Of a stretch of 64,000 nucleotides of DNA, positions 1-12,088 are shown one piece after another. The notes below the pieces were generated by a model. It was not told the origin of the DNA and did not search any database. It saw only the letters and a list, made by a program, of their open reading frames with translations. Both the position numbers and the translations under genes were made by a program. Source of the DNA: Leptobrachium leishanense (lineage: Eukaryota > Chordata > Amphibia > Anura > Megophryidae); assembly GCA_009667805.1 (NCBI GenBank), contig CM019064.1, positions 109,590,328 to 109,654,327 of the forward strand, in the 5' to 3' direction. Position 1 is the first letter of the stretch, and each line of letters begins with the position of its first letter.

Positions 1-27
1 GTGGCCAACCACGGAAGGGTGAAGATG

Positions 28-297
28 CACTGCAAAAACTCCTGATCTAGTTAAGATTTTTAATCTTATATCTAGCTGTAAAATCTTATTGATCTTGTTT
101 TGAGAGTAAAATACTGTACAAGAGCAAATCGTGTAAGATTATTAAGATTGTTTTAAGATTATTTTTACTTATTTCAAGAAATCTTACCAAGTCAAATTAT
201 CTTACAGACTAGAAACAAGTCAAATTATCTGCCAGTGCAGTATCTCCTCAAATCAAGCATTTATTTTCTTATTTTTAGACCGTTGTTTTTTGCAGTG
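28..297. repeat. Short non-autonomous DNA transposon (MITE)
   Basis: The ends are inverted: CACTGCAAAAA on the left and TTTTTTGCAGTG on the right. The interior is AT-rich with many AAGATT/AATCTT words. This end sequence resembles a hAT-type MITE seen widely in fish and frogs (from memory). No 8-bp target duplication is visible, so the insertion is old or its ends have drifted. There is no coding capacity. Confidence 0.65.
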
Positions 298-954
298 TGT
301 GCCCTGGTAGAGCTCCACTCGGTGTCCCAGATAACGGGATAATTTGGGTGTTTTTTTTTTTTAATACTTTTATTTTTTCCGCTGTTTTACTTATCTGAGC
401 TTCGTGTCTGGGCATCGGGTGAGTGCGTTCTGGAGCGCGTGGAGCCCCCCCCATCCCGATCTGTGAGACTTTAACTTACGGGGTTTTTACTCGGCCTGTA
501 TAGTTGATGGCCATCTTGCAGCCTACCCTTGGTGCCTCATGGCTCTGGGGATCCTGGCTGTGGCCCGCTCGATCTGTCCCTGGCAAAGATGGGGGCATTA
601 GAGACCCGCAATGCCTCCATGTCCTGCTGGGAGCCCTGGTACCCCCCAATTTTGAGACGCGCGATGAGGCTACTTCACCATCTTGTCTGCTGAGTTATTC
701 CCCCCCACACGACGGCTTGTCACACCCCCCTCTTTGATATTTTGCAGCCTATTCGAGGACTTTAATTTTTGATGTGCCTTTTTGATGACTTTTATTACCC
801 CTCCACCCCTCTATCTTATTTATTTATTTAGTTATTTATTTTCCCTCGCACACACTCCAGATCGCACTCTGGTTCCCCTTCTCCCTCCCCCTTTTATTTT
901 TTGGCGTTCCTGTGGCTGACTCGGGGTGTGCCACTGTGGCGGCCACCATACCTG

Positions 955-1988
955 TGTAACGGGGCGCTAACGGCGCTACCCTGGAGTAGAGTTTATTTGG
1001 ATTCTTTAGGACAGATTCTTGAACACAGACAGCAGGAAAGGCTGTAGTACCTTGATTCCCACACCAGGGTGGTACTACAAGAAACCTAATTTACTCCTCA
1101 GCACCAAGTGGCTTCGTGGCCAGGAGGTCGCTCAGTGAAAACACGTTAACTATCGGTGCACAGATACATAGACATGACGTGATACGTGAACAAGATTGCT
1201 GGATATCAATGGTTAATGAGTTGTGCGGCCTGCAGGGCAGTCACACAATACCTAGATACAGATACTGAAAACACAGCAAGAAAGGCTGTAATACCTTGAT
1301 TCCCACACCAGGGAGGTACTGCAAGAAACCTAATTATCACCTCAGCTCCAAATGGCTTCGAGGCCAGGAGGTCGCTGGGTGGAGGCACATGAACTTTCTG
1401 TGTCCTGACACATAGACATAACGTGATACAAAAACATGAACAAGATTGTTGATGCAAGACTTACTTGTGTTCATTAGCCTGCAGGGAAGGCCTTGAAACC
1501 AGACAGACAAACAGACATGAAAACATGAACTAGAAAACCAGACTAGAAACAGAATATACTCAGAAACATGAACTTAGTTAAACAGAGGGGGAACACAAAG
1601 TTCAATAGCCTGCAGGCAGATCTACTATCAGCGATAGGCTTCTGTATAGCAAAGACAGACAAACAGACATGAAAACATGAACCAGAAAACCAGACTAGAA
1701 ACTCAGAAGCATGAACATGAAACTCAAATACATGAACTAGAAATCAAGATTCAAGAACTAGAAACCAAGATACATGAACTAGAACTCCACTCCAAATTAC
1801 TCCCACGACAGTTCCCGGAGCAAGTCCTCTCAGCCGCTTTCAAAGGCTGATGGCTCCTTGCACTTATGCCTAGCTCCGCCCCCTCAGATGCCGTTTTGCC
1901 AGCCCATACTACTGGCAACAGGCTAGCTAGCGATGCCACCTGGCGCCTTGACCCCCCAGGAAGCGCTGCGGGGGCCAAGGATGTAACA
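955..1988. mobile_element. Solo LTR (about 1.03 kb) with ACCTG target duplication
   Basis: The unit starts TGTAACGGGGCG and ends GGATGTAACA, so it has the TG...CA form of LTRs. It is flanked by exact 5-bp repeats ACCTG (950-954 and 1989-1993). There is no internal gag-pol, so it is read as a solo LTR left by recombination between two LTRs. A roughly 240-bp sequence is duplicated inside it (see 1018-1490). The family is probably Ty3/Gypsy, by comparison with other LTRs here. Confidence 0.8.
1018..1490. repeat. Direct tandem duplication (about 240 bp x 2) inside the LTR
   Basis: The segment near 1018-1240 recurs near 1262-1490. Both copies contain CCTTGATTCCCACACCAGGG, then CAAGAAACCTAATT, a CTTCG-GGCCAGGAGGTCGCT block, ACATAGACAT-ACGTGATAC, GAACAAGATTG and GCCTGCAGGG in the same order. 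The copies differ by scattered substitutions and small indels. Further down, ACAGACAAACAGACATGAAAACATGAAC-type words recur at 1505 and 1663. Confidence 0.85.
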
Positions 1989-2350
1989 ACCTGGCCCTTG
2001 AGTGTCCTGGCCTTGTGACCTGCAAACTTCCATGGCCTCCATTTGTCCTTTGGACTCCTGGGAGCGAACCAGGAAGGTCACTTATTAGGCCTTTACCACT
2101 TCTGCTAGTGTTTTCTTTTGCTTTTTGACCCTGGGTGTCACCCCCTTTTTTTTATTCGCTCCTCCCTGTCCCGACCCATTTCTTTCCCTCTCTGATATTT
2201 ACTTTTGCGGATATCTCTGTCTTATTATTCGTTACCTATTTTATTGATTTCTTTAATTCTGAGATCTTCTATGCCGGTCCTGTGCGACCACTTTGCCATT
2301 TATTTGCTATTAATTGATGTACTGCTGACGTCCTTTCCTAATAAAAAAAA

Positions 2351-2389
2351 TTGTGTGTGTGTATATGTATATGTATATGTATATGTATG

Positions 2390-2420
<31 letters not shown>

Positions 2421-2432
2421 GTATATGTGTTA
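2351..2432. repeat. (TG)n/(TATG)n/(TA)n microsatellite
   Basis: A run of TGTGTGTG passes into TATATG units and then into pure TA. It follows an A-rich end directly. Confidence 0.95.
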
Positions 2433-2439
2433 TAATTGA

Positions 2440-4099
2440 TGTATCTAAAGTGACAGCACTATCCAAAATGTATTAAATACCAATCTGAAGTGAAATTGGC
2501 AAAATATCTATTGACATCTGCCTTCTCTGTTTGGTTGAGGTTTGCTATTAGTTACTTGCTGTTTGTAAAGGCTTCCAGTTAAGCAGATGCGATGAGGCTC
2601 ACCTCTACTATGGCATTAACGCTTGAAATATAAACTGTGTGGGCTTGGTGGTTTATAGTGATTGAGATATGTATCAGACAATTCTAACATTTCTATGTTT
2701 CAAACTAACTAGTATGATATACCATATGCAGAGGAGTACACTGACATGATATTGAAAATAAAGTGTACGTGTGAATAGTTATAAACCTATGCATTGGCAA
2801 ACATTTTGGTTCAGATTTGGGAAGGTTCTGAAAACAAATCTTTCGGATTCAGAAATCTTTCGGATGCAAAAAGTTCCTATTCGGACTGATCCTAAAATAC
2901 TAGAACAATTCAATATCGGTTCTGGAATTTCAGAGTCGCTCATTTTCCCACCCTATACCACCTTCTATGTTTCTTTAACTTCCCTTCTATCCCATCTATA
3001 CTACTCTTATAACCCCTTTATATGCCCATAACAGAAGATATTTTCCCCAATTTATATTTGGCCCTCATTGGATAAGTGTAATACAGTATAACATGTCCAT
3101 GTGTAGTATCATTATCACATTATGTCTCCAATGCAAATTGAGGATGTGCGTTTAATTAATTACAATTTAGTGTGTATATCAGTGCGTTCTGTAGTTGTCA
3201 GAAGATATTTTAAAATGATTTGATCATTAATTAGTAGTGAGACATACATAACAAATAGATGATGTAGTTTAATGTTTTATATAATACCTGAAAAGCACCA
3301 TCTGAATGTTTGATAGGTCAGACTATGCGCTCCCAGCGGTATCCAGCAAAGAGCAATGCATAGTGACAATTTATATGAAAGCTATGTATTAACAAATGAC
3401 TATGCAGAGTTGTGTGAATTATAAATTAAGGATTCTGATGTCTATTGTGATTAATTGGTTCCCACAAGAATTATGTGTTGTTGATAAAATCAACTAGTGC
3501 ATCATGTACATGTTAAATGCTTCTATTCTGATATGTTCATGTTCAATATGTATATAAAAAATTTATATTTCTGGAGCTCTCACTCCTACCCACCATTCCT
3601 GGTGCGTGGGGAGATACATCAATGGAGGTTAGGCAGATTTAATGTCTGTCGCTGAGACAAATGTAAAGATTTTCGGAGCTACTCATCTTTTTTTTTTTCT
3701 TACTTTGGCTTAGGCCTTCATTTGTCCTGCAGGAACATGGATGAGGAGTAACTTCCATACTGGATGCTGTGTACTTTATAATGCCTGTTAATACACCTTT
3801 CTATTTTTGGCAGGAGTCTGAAATCTGGTGTTGTGCTTTTGTTGTGAATCAACCTGGACATTAACCTGTGTCTTTTTTACCACACAATGTCTGCTCTGTG
3901 GTGTACTGTGACCAATAGCTGTGTGGACCTATGTACCCATGTTGGTCTCATTCCTGATACCTCTGGTTGATGCAGCTGCCTCCAGAACCCAGTGTAACTC
4001 AACAAATAGAAATGGGTTCTAGGCACTTCAATATGTTTAAGGAGTCTCTTATTCAAGGGGACTTTCACAACATTTCAGTCAAAATTACCTTTCTCAAGA
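2440..4099. other. AT-rich stretch with no gene seen
   Basis: I see no exon with splice sites, no transposase fragment and no clear inverted ends. Open frames here (for example 2771-3031) show no known motif and have intergenic-type composition. Confidence 0.6.
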
Positions 4100-4108
4100 G
4101 TGATAATA

Positions 4109-4260
4109 AATATATATATATATATAATTTGTTAGTATTTCTAATAAAATTTATTACTGCAGATAATGCAGAGGCCATTCAAACATCCCAGCAATTCCAA
4201 GAACTGCATCACAGAGCTCATGTGTTACATTCCCCATATGCATTACAGAACTCTGGATAA
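4109..4260. repeat. Fragment of the foldback repeat seen at 5741-5920
   Basis: The words ACATCCCAGCAATTCCAAGA and CTGCATCACAGAGCTCATGTG recur at 5813-5852 with one or two changes. A (TA)n run lies at 4110-4126. A more distant relative is at 10225-10310. Confidence 0.6.
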
Positions 4261-4399
4261 GACATGCAAATTACATCCACAATTTCACATTGTTTTTGCA
4301 TCCTGGGTCTGTTTTCACACAGAACCCTCTAATCAATGGTATGCCATACTAGATTTTTTAGCAGAAATCAGGTTTATGCAACTGGTCGCAGCCACTCCT

Positions 4400-5627
4400 T
4401 GTCACGACCCACTACGCGCGCTGCTGCGAAAAAATGCCGGGTTAAGCCGCTCACTATCTATCCTAGACCCAGATAATCACGCGCGCTTATCTACCCGTCC
4501 CGACCACACTTTCTCTCACAACAGGCACATAGAGCGCGATATACTGATCCCAGGATTGCAACGCAGTACAAATCTTCTCTTGAAGCGGGTAATGACTACG
4601 TCTCCCACAATCCCTTAGGCTCACTTTCCTACGCTATTAGTAACGCTGCCACCAGTCCTCATGGACACTACGCGCATCACAACAGGAGACGCAGGGCTTA
4701 AGCAACCGCACTATCCTAGACTCGGACAGTGACTACAGATCCCACAATCCCTTGCCGTTTCCCGACAACCGCAACACGCAATTTCTTATATATAACCGAG
4801 CTTAAACCAAATAGCAATACTCCCAATCTCTTAGTTAGCGTGGATCTCATCAGCTAGAGTCAAAACTTAAATACTTTTTATTTATTTATGATCTAGAAAA
4901 AATCACAGTGCTTTGTTACAGAAGAAATTATAACTAGAATAAATCAATTAATTACACACTACACAGCAAATAAAAGAAAAGGGGTGAACCATAGAGCAAT
5001 TACTTACGAAGAGCTATTCATTAAGCTAGCATCAATGGTCTCCTGGAGCCTGGAGATAGAGCATGGACAGATCAGTCCTCTTTCGAAGGTACCCTAAGTG
5101 ATCAGCCCAAAGCACATGGCCAGTTTTCAGAATTTATTAATTTCCTGATCCTTCAAACCCCCACCCACAAATGGCCCAGGCTCCAGTACTACATATCCCA
5201 GAGTGCCCTTCTCGCTCGTGCTCAGTACGCTGGTCAATTAATCTTTAATTGCCCAAAAGTGTCCATCTCTCCCCCAGGGATCAAGGATGTGCTTCCTGTC
5301 TTTGAAGATGAGGTCTAAATCTTGGTGCCGGGTCGGCTACCAAGGTGTGACGAACAGGATACACAATATGTCCAAGTACAAAAGACATTCCATTTTACAG
5401 CTACGTGTTATATCCACACCCCAGGGGAGCAAGCTAACCATTCTAATTACATTTTTAGCCAGGTCTTCCTCAACAGCTGTGGACCCAGAGATACACTTAC
5501 CAAATGGTCAGACACAAATATGAATATAACGATATGGAGGAGATATATACATACATACATAGGCACTTAGACACATATACACAGGCAGACCCTGATATAG
5601 ATAGAAATACAGATCTTATCTGCCACA
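4400..5627. mobile_element. Solo LTR (about 1.23 kb) with CTCCT target duplication
   Basis: It starts TGTCACGACCCACTACGCGC, ends ATCTGCCACA, and is flanked by exact CTCCT repeats (4395-4399 and 5628-5632). A TATA-like box, TATATATAACC, lies near 4787. No gag-pol lies inside, so it is read as a solo LTR. Removing it rejoins a host sequence in which GCAACTGGTC (left) and GACCAGTTGC (right) form an inverted pair. Confidence 0.8.
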
Positions 5628-5740
5628 CTCCTGTACAGCTGTTTCTGGCTTGTTATGCCCTCATCAGCAGGAGCTAGGCATGACCAGTTGCAGTTTGATG
5701 TTTAACCCGTAGGGTAAATCAAAACTCATTTAAGTTGTGC

Positions 5741-5920
5741 TGGAGGGCAAAAATTTGATTAAAAGCCTCCACATTGCAAATAATAAAGTTTATCATTGCA
5801 GAAGTCACGTACACATCCCAGCAATTCCAAGAATTGCATCACAGAGCTCATGTGACTTCTGCAATAATAATCTTTATTATTTGCAATGTAGAGGCTTTTA
5901 ATCTCATTGTTTGCCCTCCA
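5741..5920. repeat. Foldback element with long arms
   Basis: The left arm (5741-5808) and right arm (5852-5920) are near reverse complements. TGGAGGGCAAA pairs with TTTGCCCTCCA, and CATTGCAAATAATAAAG pairs with CTTTATTATTTGCAATG. GCAGAAGTCAC pairs with GTGACTTCTGC. The loop holds the AGCAATTCCAAGAATTGC word shared with 4190-4215. No coding capacity. Confidence 0.85.
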
Positions 5921-6848
5921 TACAACACATCACCCACAGTACAACAAAGGCATAAGGGAACTGGACAAAAATAAATTGAAGACCCTGCCCTAGGGGGCAC
6001 AGGGTAGCTGTCATGTTCCCATGGCATTGCAACATACCCCTCACTGGCTTTTCAACACTTCGCTCCTGAGTGTCTGTATCTGTGTCCATGAAGAGAGATA
6101 CAGATTCCCTTTCTACATGTACATTATTGTGTCCTCAGGGTGCTGTTGACCATACCCATGACTCGGAATGCTTCTCAGTGCGTCGTTTTAATGATGCATT
6201 TCAGAAGAGTCATAGTTGTGGTGATGGGGCACGTGCATCATTCTACACCTACTGTATATGAACTCCTTTAGCATCCTTACCTTACCCTGTTGTGGTTTTT
6301 GTTCAGATTCCAAAAGCATTTATTCTGATTGTATATTTGGTTTTAACTGTGCCTCCTGACAACCCTGTTCTTTGTACTCCTGACCCAGCTCTGTTTACGC
6401 GTGTATTGTGATTGCCCGAACACTCAACCTTGGCTATGTTTTTTTTACTATTTTCTCTTTTATCCTGTCATCTGGCCATTCCCAAGGACTGGCTTCCTTA
6501 CTATATCCATCCTATTATATCACTGTTTACCTAGCTATCTGGCTATAACTAAGGGCCGGCACTAGATCTTCTCTTAGACGTGACCCTAGCACACAGACAA
6601 GACATCTATCACGACATTGACATAGAAGAGGGCTGGGGAACAATATAAAATGTCAAACCCATCAAATCCCACACAATCCAAAAATCATCTCTCGGTCCAT
6701 GTATCCCAAGTGACTACCGTCTCAACTGTCATTCTCAAAGTCGACATCAGTCCGTGTTTGGTTTTACTTGGTTTCTTTATGAAAATATATATTTTTTTAA
6801 TTCTTTCTTTCACATGTTAAGACACCTATTCCACATTCCTTTTGCTAT
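5921..6848. other. No gene seen
   Basis: Mixed AT-rich DNA. Short open frames at 6070-6261 and nearby have no recognisable domain, start context or splice support. Confidence 0.55.
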
Positions 6849-6992
6849 ACCTTGGCCCTCCAGATGTTTTGAAACTTCATCTCCCATGATACTCAGCTGC
6901 ACAATAGGTCAACAGAACTTTGTGGGAAATGTAGGTCCAAAACAACTGGAGGGCTTCGGCTGGACACCCCTGCCTTACAGGATCTCAAACAG
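6849..6992. repeat. Foldback MITE (CAGGGGTGTCCA-type end)
   Basis: CCTCCAGATGTTTTGAAAC (left) pairs with an ACAACTGGAGG arm (right), and ATCTCCCATGATACTCAGC faces TTTGTGGGAAATGTAGGTCC. The right end, GGCTGGACACCCCTG, is intact while the matching left end is lost. This looks like a common frog foldback family, from memory. Confidence 0.65.
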
Positions 6993-7195
6993 CAATGATA
7001 CCTAGTTTATATTTTGTTAATATTGTCAACTTTATCAAAGCATTACTGGATATAGTAGGTCATTCATTGAGTTTCTTTATCACCATCCTATTCTACCTGA
7101 TCCATTAACGTGTGAGCCTTTTAAGTATAGGCTCTAGTTTATTAATGCGGTTCCCTACTGTTCCCACAGCTGCAAAATGATCTTTGTTGTTCCAA

Positions 7196-7674
7196 CTTAG
7201 GCTAATGTCAGATGAATGCAGTCTGAGCTCACTCTGCATGTGTGCACAATGAACGGACGTACTGACAGAAGATACTGTAGACACAACATGGTCCGTTTTT
7301 GTTGACGGACGTAGGAAAAAAAAAGGGAATTATAGGAAAAAAAATTAATATGAAAAATGATAACCATTTGAAAGGATATGAAAAGCCATTTTGTGCGTCA
7401 AGGTGCTGGACATTGCACATGCGCTATGTCTGACATCTTCTCATCACTCACACCGAACAATACATGGACGTGGTGCACTCTGTGTTTCCGTCTAGCGGTT
7501 TTACGTTCTTGCCTAACTTGCGTCCGTTTGCCATGTGCATTATGCGTGCGCAGTTCGGTGCGCACATACTTCGTGTGTGGGTCTCTATTGCTCATGATTC
7601 TATGCTACGACGGACGTTAAACTGTGCGGCAACACGGACGTTATCACTGCGTTCGTCTGACGCCGGCCTAAGGC
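7196..7674. repeat. MITE of the AGGCTAGGGTCAGAC family, copy 1
   Basis: The left end reads TTAGGCTAATGTCAGATG and the right end CGTCTGACGCCGGCCTAA. Inside are repeated ACGGACGTA-type words on both strands. It abuts copy 2 directly. The ends lie against TA dinucleotides, as for Tc1/mariner-derived MITEs, but the superfamily is uncertain. Confidence 0.6.
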
Positions 7675-8102
7675 TGGGGTCAGACCAGCGCACTTTTAAC
7701 GTGCGTTCTGGCGCACATAATTACGGCCGCACTAGCAGCAGATGATAGGCAATGATGGCCAATATACGATGTACGGCCGCACAAAAGTCCGGCCGTGCAA
7801 CGCAAGTGGAATTTGAACGCATTTTTTTGAGAACGCTGAACCGCTAGTACTGACGTACTGAGTGCGCAGCTGCGGCATAGCGGCGTCTTTGCGTGATTAG
7901 GAGATGTCAGACACTGCTAATGTCCAGCCTACATAACGTCCAGACGCAAAAAGAGTTTTATTGACGATCCGTACAAAATCACGCCCGAAAATGCGCGTTG
8001 TCTGACCTTTTTTGCACTTTCCGTGAAAAAATACGTCAATGCGTTCGGACGCACTTTTTCACGTTCGCGGGGAAAAATGCTTTTGTCTGACCCTAGCCTT
8101 AG
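7673..8102. repeat. MITE of the AGGCTAGGGTCAGAC family, copy 2
   Basis: The left end TAAGGCTGGGGTCAGACCAG and right end GTCTGACCCTAGCCTTA are inverted copies of each other. The interior is rich in CGCAC, ACGTAC and GGCCGCAC words. Other copies lie at 9826-10157, 46733-47106 and 47402-47597. Confidence 0.75.
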
Positions 8103-8502
8103 AAAAACACTTGACGCAAATCTCTTTAAGTTCCTTACTCACCTCTGGTACCATGGTGCACAGGAGAGCGCAATCCTCTACCTCCTCTTTCTGCAAACAG
8201 GACACTAAAATATAGTTTCCAGTGTTATTCCGCTGACCCTGCAAGACAGAGTAGATAAATGCTCAAGGAGAGTTTGCACATGTCTCCGTGGAGTCCAGTG
8301 AAATCCAAAGAGGATACCGCTACCAATGTTCTTTTCGCAGTTTCCAAATATTACAAATCTAAATAAGATAGCTGGTCACAGGGAGCCACAAATGGTTGAT
8401 GGTTCGTTACGACTTTTGCCATTAGGAACAATCCAGAATAGGACCAATAATTCAAAAATATCTTCCAGTATATGTAATATGCAATGCATATTGTTTAGGC
8501 CA

Positions 8503-8692
8503 GTGTTTTCCAAACCTCTCCTCAGGAGCCTCAACCAGGCCAGATTTTGCAGATCACCTTAGGGAAATGTAGACTGAATCCTGCAATCTCTGAGCAGAAA
8601 ATCAGATCACCTGTGCTGTGCTTCAGATATCTGGAAAACCTGACGAGGCAGAGGGTCCTGAGGACAGGTTTGGGAAACACTGGTTTAGGGGA
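8503..8692. repeat. Foldback MITE ending CCAGTGTTTTCCAAACC
   Basis: GGCCAGTGTTTTCCAAACC on the left faces GGTTTGGGAAACACTGGTTT on the right. CTCAGGA and TCCTGAG lie next in from the ends. The middle carries CTGAATCCTGCAATCTCTGA and a CTTCAGATATCTGGAAAACC block. The same family, inverted, is inside 58742-58930. Confidence 0.75.
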
Positions 8693-8699
8693 ACTGTAA

Positions 8700-9824
8700 A
8701 AATATTGACTGAAATGTGCCATGTACCGGTAACTTTTTCCATTATTGAGAATATGCATATGAGGTCTGTTATGATACCCTACCATAGTTGTATTTATCAA
8801 GCATAATTAAATGTAATTACTATACAATTATGATATTAATTAACATTTATAGCAGGTTATTTTTTTTCCTAGTACATGAATGTAGCTCTTTAAAATATAA
8901 AAGTAGAATATTTTGAATATTAATGCAGAACTGAATCCTGTAACAAATGTGCCATAAATAAAAATAATCAGACAGGCTTACCTTGCATTGGGATTGTTTT
9001 GGATAACACAGTACACTCCATGGGAATATTTGAGTTCCTGTAGCACGCAGTTATGTCTATTAATAATGCATATTGTGTGCTTCCTCCACACCACCACAGG
9101 TGATTCGATTTACATTTTTTTTTCTTAAAAGAACGAACATTATGATTCATTTGTAAGAAAGTGGGTGGAAACAAGTTGAGATCTCCATTATTTTTGCTTT
9201 AAGGTGTTCATTATGTTATGCTAAACATTTTTTTTTTAATTACCGCAAAAGCAGCACATCACTAATTATGTTTTTCCGTAATAAAATGGTTCACTTGATT
9301 TATGTGATTAGGGGATATATTTCTAGAACAGTCAACAAATGCAGAGAAGATCTAGCTCCGGCATTAATATTCACATTTTACCATTTGCATATTCAAGTGT
9401 TTATATTCCATAGTTATGATTTCTTTTTTTTTAACACGATCAGTTGGAGAAAATGAATGAAAAAAAATACGCCTTCGTGTACTGTTAGAAAGGCAAATTT
9501 AGATGAACTTTAAGCAGATGCTATATGAAGTTCTCTTGGGCTACTTTTATGGATGAGTCTTGCAAACTGAGAATGAAATCATGCAAAATTCATGTTCGGA
9601 TTTCTGATTTTCAATCCATCAACCCGTGCATCCCTATTCTCTGTTCAATCATAGAAGCCAATGCTCCTGTTTTGTTAGATTAGTTTTTTATTCCCATGCT
9701 GATTTTTTTTATACCTCTCACTGGAACACAGCTAGAATTATGAAGATCATGGCTGTTCTATTGACCACTGAGTTTGAAACCAACTCTTTGTCTCTGAATA
9801 CACTGAAAAGTTTGGGCCATTTTT
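8700..9824. other. AT-rich stretch with no gene seen
   Basis: No motif, splice-supported exon or clear repeat end was recognised. Confidence 0.55.
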
Positions 9825-9825
9825 A

Positions 9826-10157
9826 GGCTGGCGTCAGACAGGCGCGCTATGTGTGCCCGTAATGATGTGCTTACCGGCGTCCGTCGCAGAGTTGTGATGC
9901 TGCAACAGGGCCAGTCACATGCTTGTGCGTGCACACGAAATGCACGCGCATCAAGAGTCCATTATCCAAGCCTCTCCGTCAAAGCGCTAGGACGCGCGTT
10001 GACCGAGCTGCAAAGCACGATTCTCCATAGGAGGATCGCGCTTTACAGCGCTGAGTGCGCTCAGCGAGGTGGCCAGATGGGGGTCGAGTGGATGGAATGT
10101 CCACTCTCACGGACATTCCTTCCGCTCTCCAAAGACTCTCGTCTGACACTATCCTTA
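9826..10157. repeat. MITE of the AGGCTAGGGTCAGAC family, copy 3
   Basis: The left end is TAGGCTGGCGTCAGACAGGC and the right end TCGTCTGACACTATCCTTAG, a decayed inverted match. The centre is GC-rich (GCGCGC, GCGCTT words), which leaves an accidental 148-codon open frame at 9849-10295 with no domain. Confidence 0.55.
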
Positions 10158-10558
10158 GTCAATGAATATATACAGTATGTGTCTTTGCATATGTATGTTT
10201 GTATGTATAAATGCAAAATCCTCTACACATCCAAGCAAATCAGAGAATTGTTTTGCTCAGAGTTCATTTGCTACACCCCCTGTATGCAGCAATGAACTCT
10301 GGGTAGAATCTACACACGAGAACTAGGTGCGGATTCTCTATACAAAGTTCTCTGGATGCTTTGTATCCAGCAATGGGAACACATGTTAAAGTAATGCCAT
10401 CCAATGCATCATTAGAGATTGGAAAAGAGGCAATTTAAAAAAAATGCTTTTTAATGCTGTGATATCCATTTTTCACGTATAAAATGAGCAATACTGCTGC
10501 CATTACTCATTATTTCCAATGCCGGGAGCAAGTTTAGTGATCTAATATTTTATATATA

Positions 10559-12088
10559 CAGTTGCAATAAAAAGTATGTGAACCCTTTGGGATTACGTGG
10601 AGTGTTGCATGAATTGGTCATAAAATGTGCTCTGATCTTCATCTAAGTCACAACAATTTGAAAAACACAGTCTGCTTAAAATAATACAACACAAACATAT
10701 GTTTTCATGTTTTTATTGAACAGAACATGTAAACATTCACAGTGCAGGGTGGAAAAAGTATGTGAACCTTTGGTCTTAATAAGTGGTTGACCCTCCTTTG
10801 GCAGCAATAACCTCAACCAAACGGGATGTCTGGTGTGAATCGCTCTCTTAAGGTCATGCCACAGCATTTCAATCGGGCTGAGGTCAGGACTCTGACTGGG
10901 CCACTCCAGAAGGCGTATTTTGTTTTGTTGAAGCCATTCTTTTGTTGAATTACTTGTATGCTTTGGATCATTGTCCTGTTGCATCACCCATCATCTGCCG
11001 GAGCTTCAGTTGGCGGACAGATGGTCTTACGTTTTCCTGTAAAATGTCTTGATAAACTCTGGAATTCATTTTTCCATCAATGACAACAATCCGTCCAGGC
11101 CCTGAGGCAGCAAAGCAGCCCCAAACCATGATGCTCCCTCCGCCATGTTTTACAGTGGGGATGAGGTTTTGATGTTGGTGTGCTGTGCCTTTTTTTCTCC
11201 ACACATAGTGTTGTGTGGTTTTTCCAAACAACTCAATTTTGGTTTCATCTGTCCACAGAATATTTTGCCAGTAGTGCTGTGGAACATCCAGGTGCTCTTT
11301 TGCAAACTTCAAACATGCTGCAATATTCTTTTTGGACAGCAATGGCTTCCTCCGTGGTGTCCTCCCATGTACTCCATTCTTGTTTAATGTTTTCCTTATT
11401 GTAGATGTGTCAACAAAAATGTTAGCATGTGCCAGAGATTTCTGTAAGTCTTTAGCTGACACTCTAGGATTCTTCTTTACCTCATTAAGCATTCTACACT
11501 GTGCTCTTGCAGACCTCTTTACAGGACCATCACGCCTACGGAGAGTACTAACAGTGCTGATCTTTCTCCATTTGTAGACAGTCTGTTTTACCATGGACAC
11601 ATGAACATCAAGGCTTTTGGAGATACTTTTGTAACCCTTTCCAGCTTCATGCAAGTCAACAATTCTTGATCGTAGGTCTTCTGAGAGCTCTTTTCTGCGA
11701 GGCATGGTTCACATCAGGCAGTGCTTATTGAAACCAGTAAACCCAAAATCGGTGTGTGTTTTTAAAGGCCAGGACAGCTTTCAGCAACACATCCAATAAT
11801 ATAACACTGATTGGACTCAAGGTTGGCTCACTCCTGGCTCCAATTAGCTCTCGGAGAAGTCATTAGGCTAGGGGTTCACATACTTTTCCCACCCTGCACT
11901 GTGAATGTTTACATGTTCTGTTCAATAAACACATGAAAACATATAATGTTTGTGTTGTATTATTTTAAGCAGACTGTGTTTTTCAAATTGTTGTGACTTA
12001 GATGAAGATCAGAGCACATTTTATGACCAATTCATGCAAAACTCCACATAATCCCAAAGGGTTCACATACTTTTTTCTAATTTTTCAG
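10559..12088 (-). mobile_element. Tc1-like DNA transposon, about 1.5 kb
   Basis: The ends are long inverted repeats of about 200 bp. The left starts CAGTTGCAATAAAAAGTATG after TATATA. The right ends CATACTTTTTTC...TTTTTCAG. The words AAGTATGTGAACC (outer and inner) and AGACTGTGTTTTTCAAATTG recur in opposite orientation, giving the IR/DR layout of Tc1 elements with two transposase sites per end. The outermost 12 bp of the right end have diverged. The transposase gene inside is on the minus strand and broken. Confidence 0.93.
10676..11705 (-). pseudogene. Tc1-like DD34E transposase, frameshifted and deleted
   Basis: Tc1/mariner transposases cut and paste their element at TA sites. The first frame starts at 11705 ([20 protein letters not shown]) with a paired-like helix-turn-helix domain (about residues 1-110). 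It then has the first catalytic Asp in ILWTDETKIELF and the HGGGSIMVWGCF block. Near 10990 the frame shifts: one frame ends at 10968 and the next carries the second Asp (QQDNDPKHT) and the catalytic Glu ([12 protein letters not shown]). After KRAIHTRHP about 35 codons usual in the family are missing, and the remainder runs into the inverted repeat. Transposase of the family is about 340 residues; this copy cannot make it. Identity is certain; activity is ruled out by the lesions. Confidence 0.95.

Larger units (their letters stand above)
300..2345 (+). repeat. Probable 3' part of a retroposed element, split by a solo LTR
   Basis: Outside the LTR at 955-1988, the segments 300-954 and 1990-2345 form one C/T-rich, stop-filled tract. 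It finishes at AATAAAAAAAATTG and runs straight into a TG/TA microsatellite. A polyadenylation-like end followed by simple repeats fits the 3' end of a LINE. No reverse transcriptase is present, so the class is a guess. The 77-codon open frame at 504-737 has no recognisable domain and is not called as a gene. Confidence 0.35.

Noticed and set aside
4166..4618. 150-codon plus-strand open frame
   Set aside because: Crosses the boundary of a foldback fragment and a solo LTR with its TSD, so it is accidental.
9849..10295. 148-codon plus-strand open frame
   Set aside because: Covers the GC-rich interior of a MITE; no motif and no splice or promoter support.
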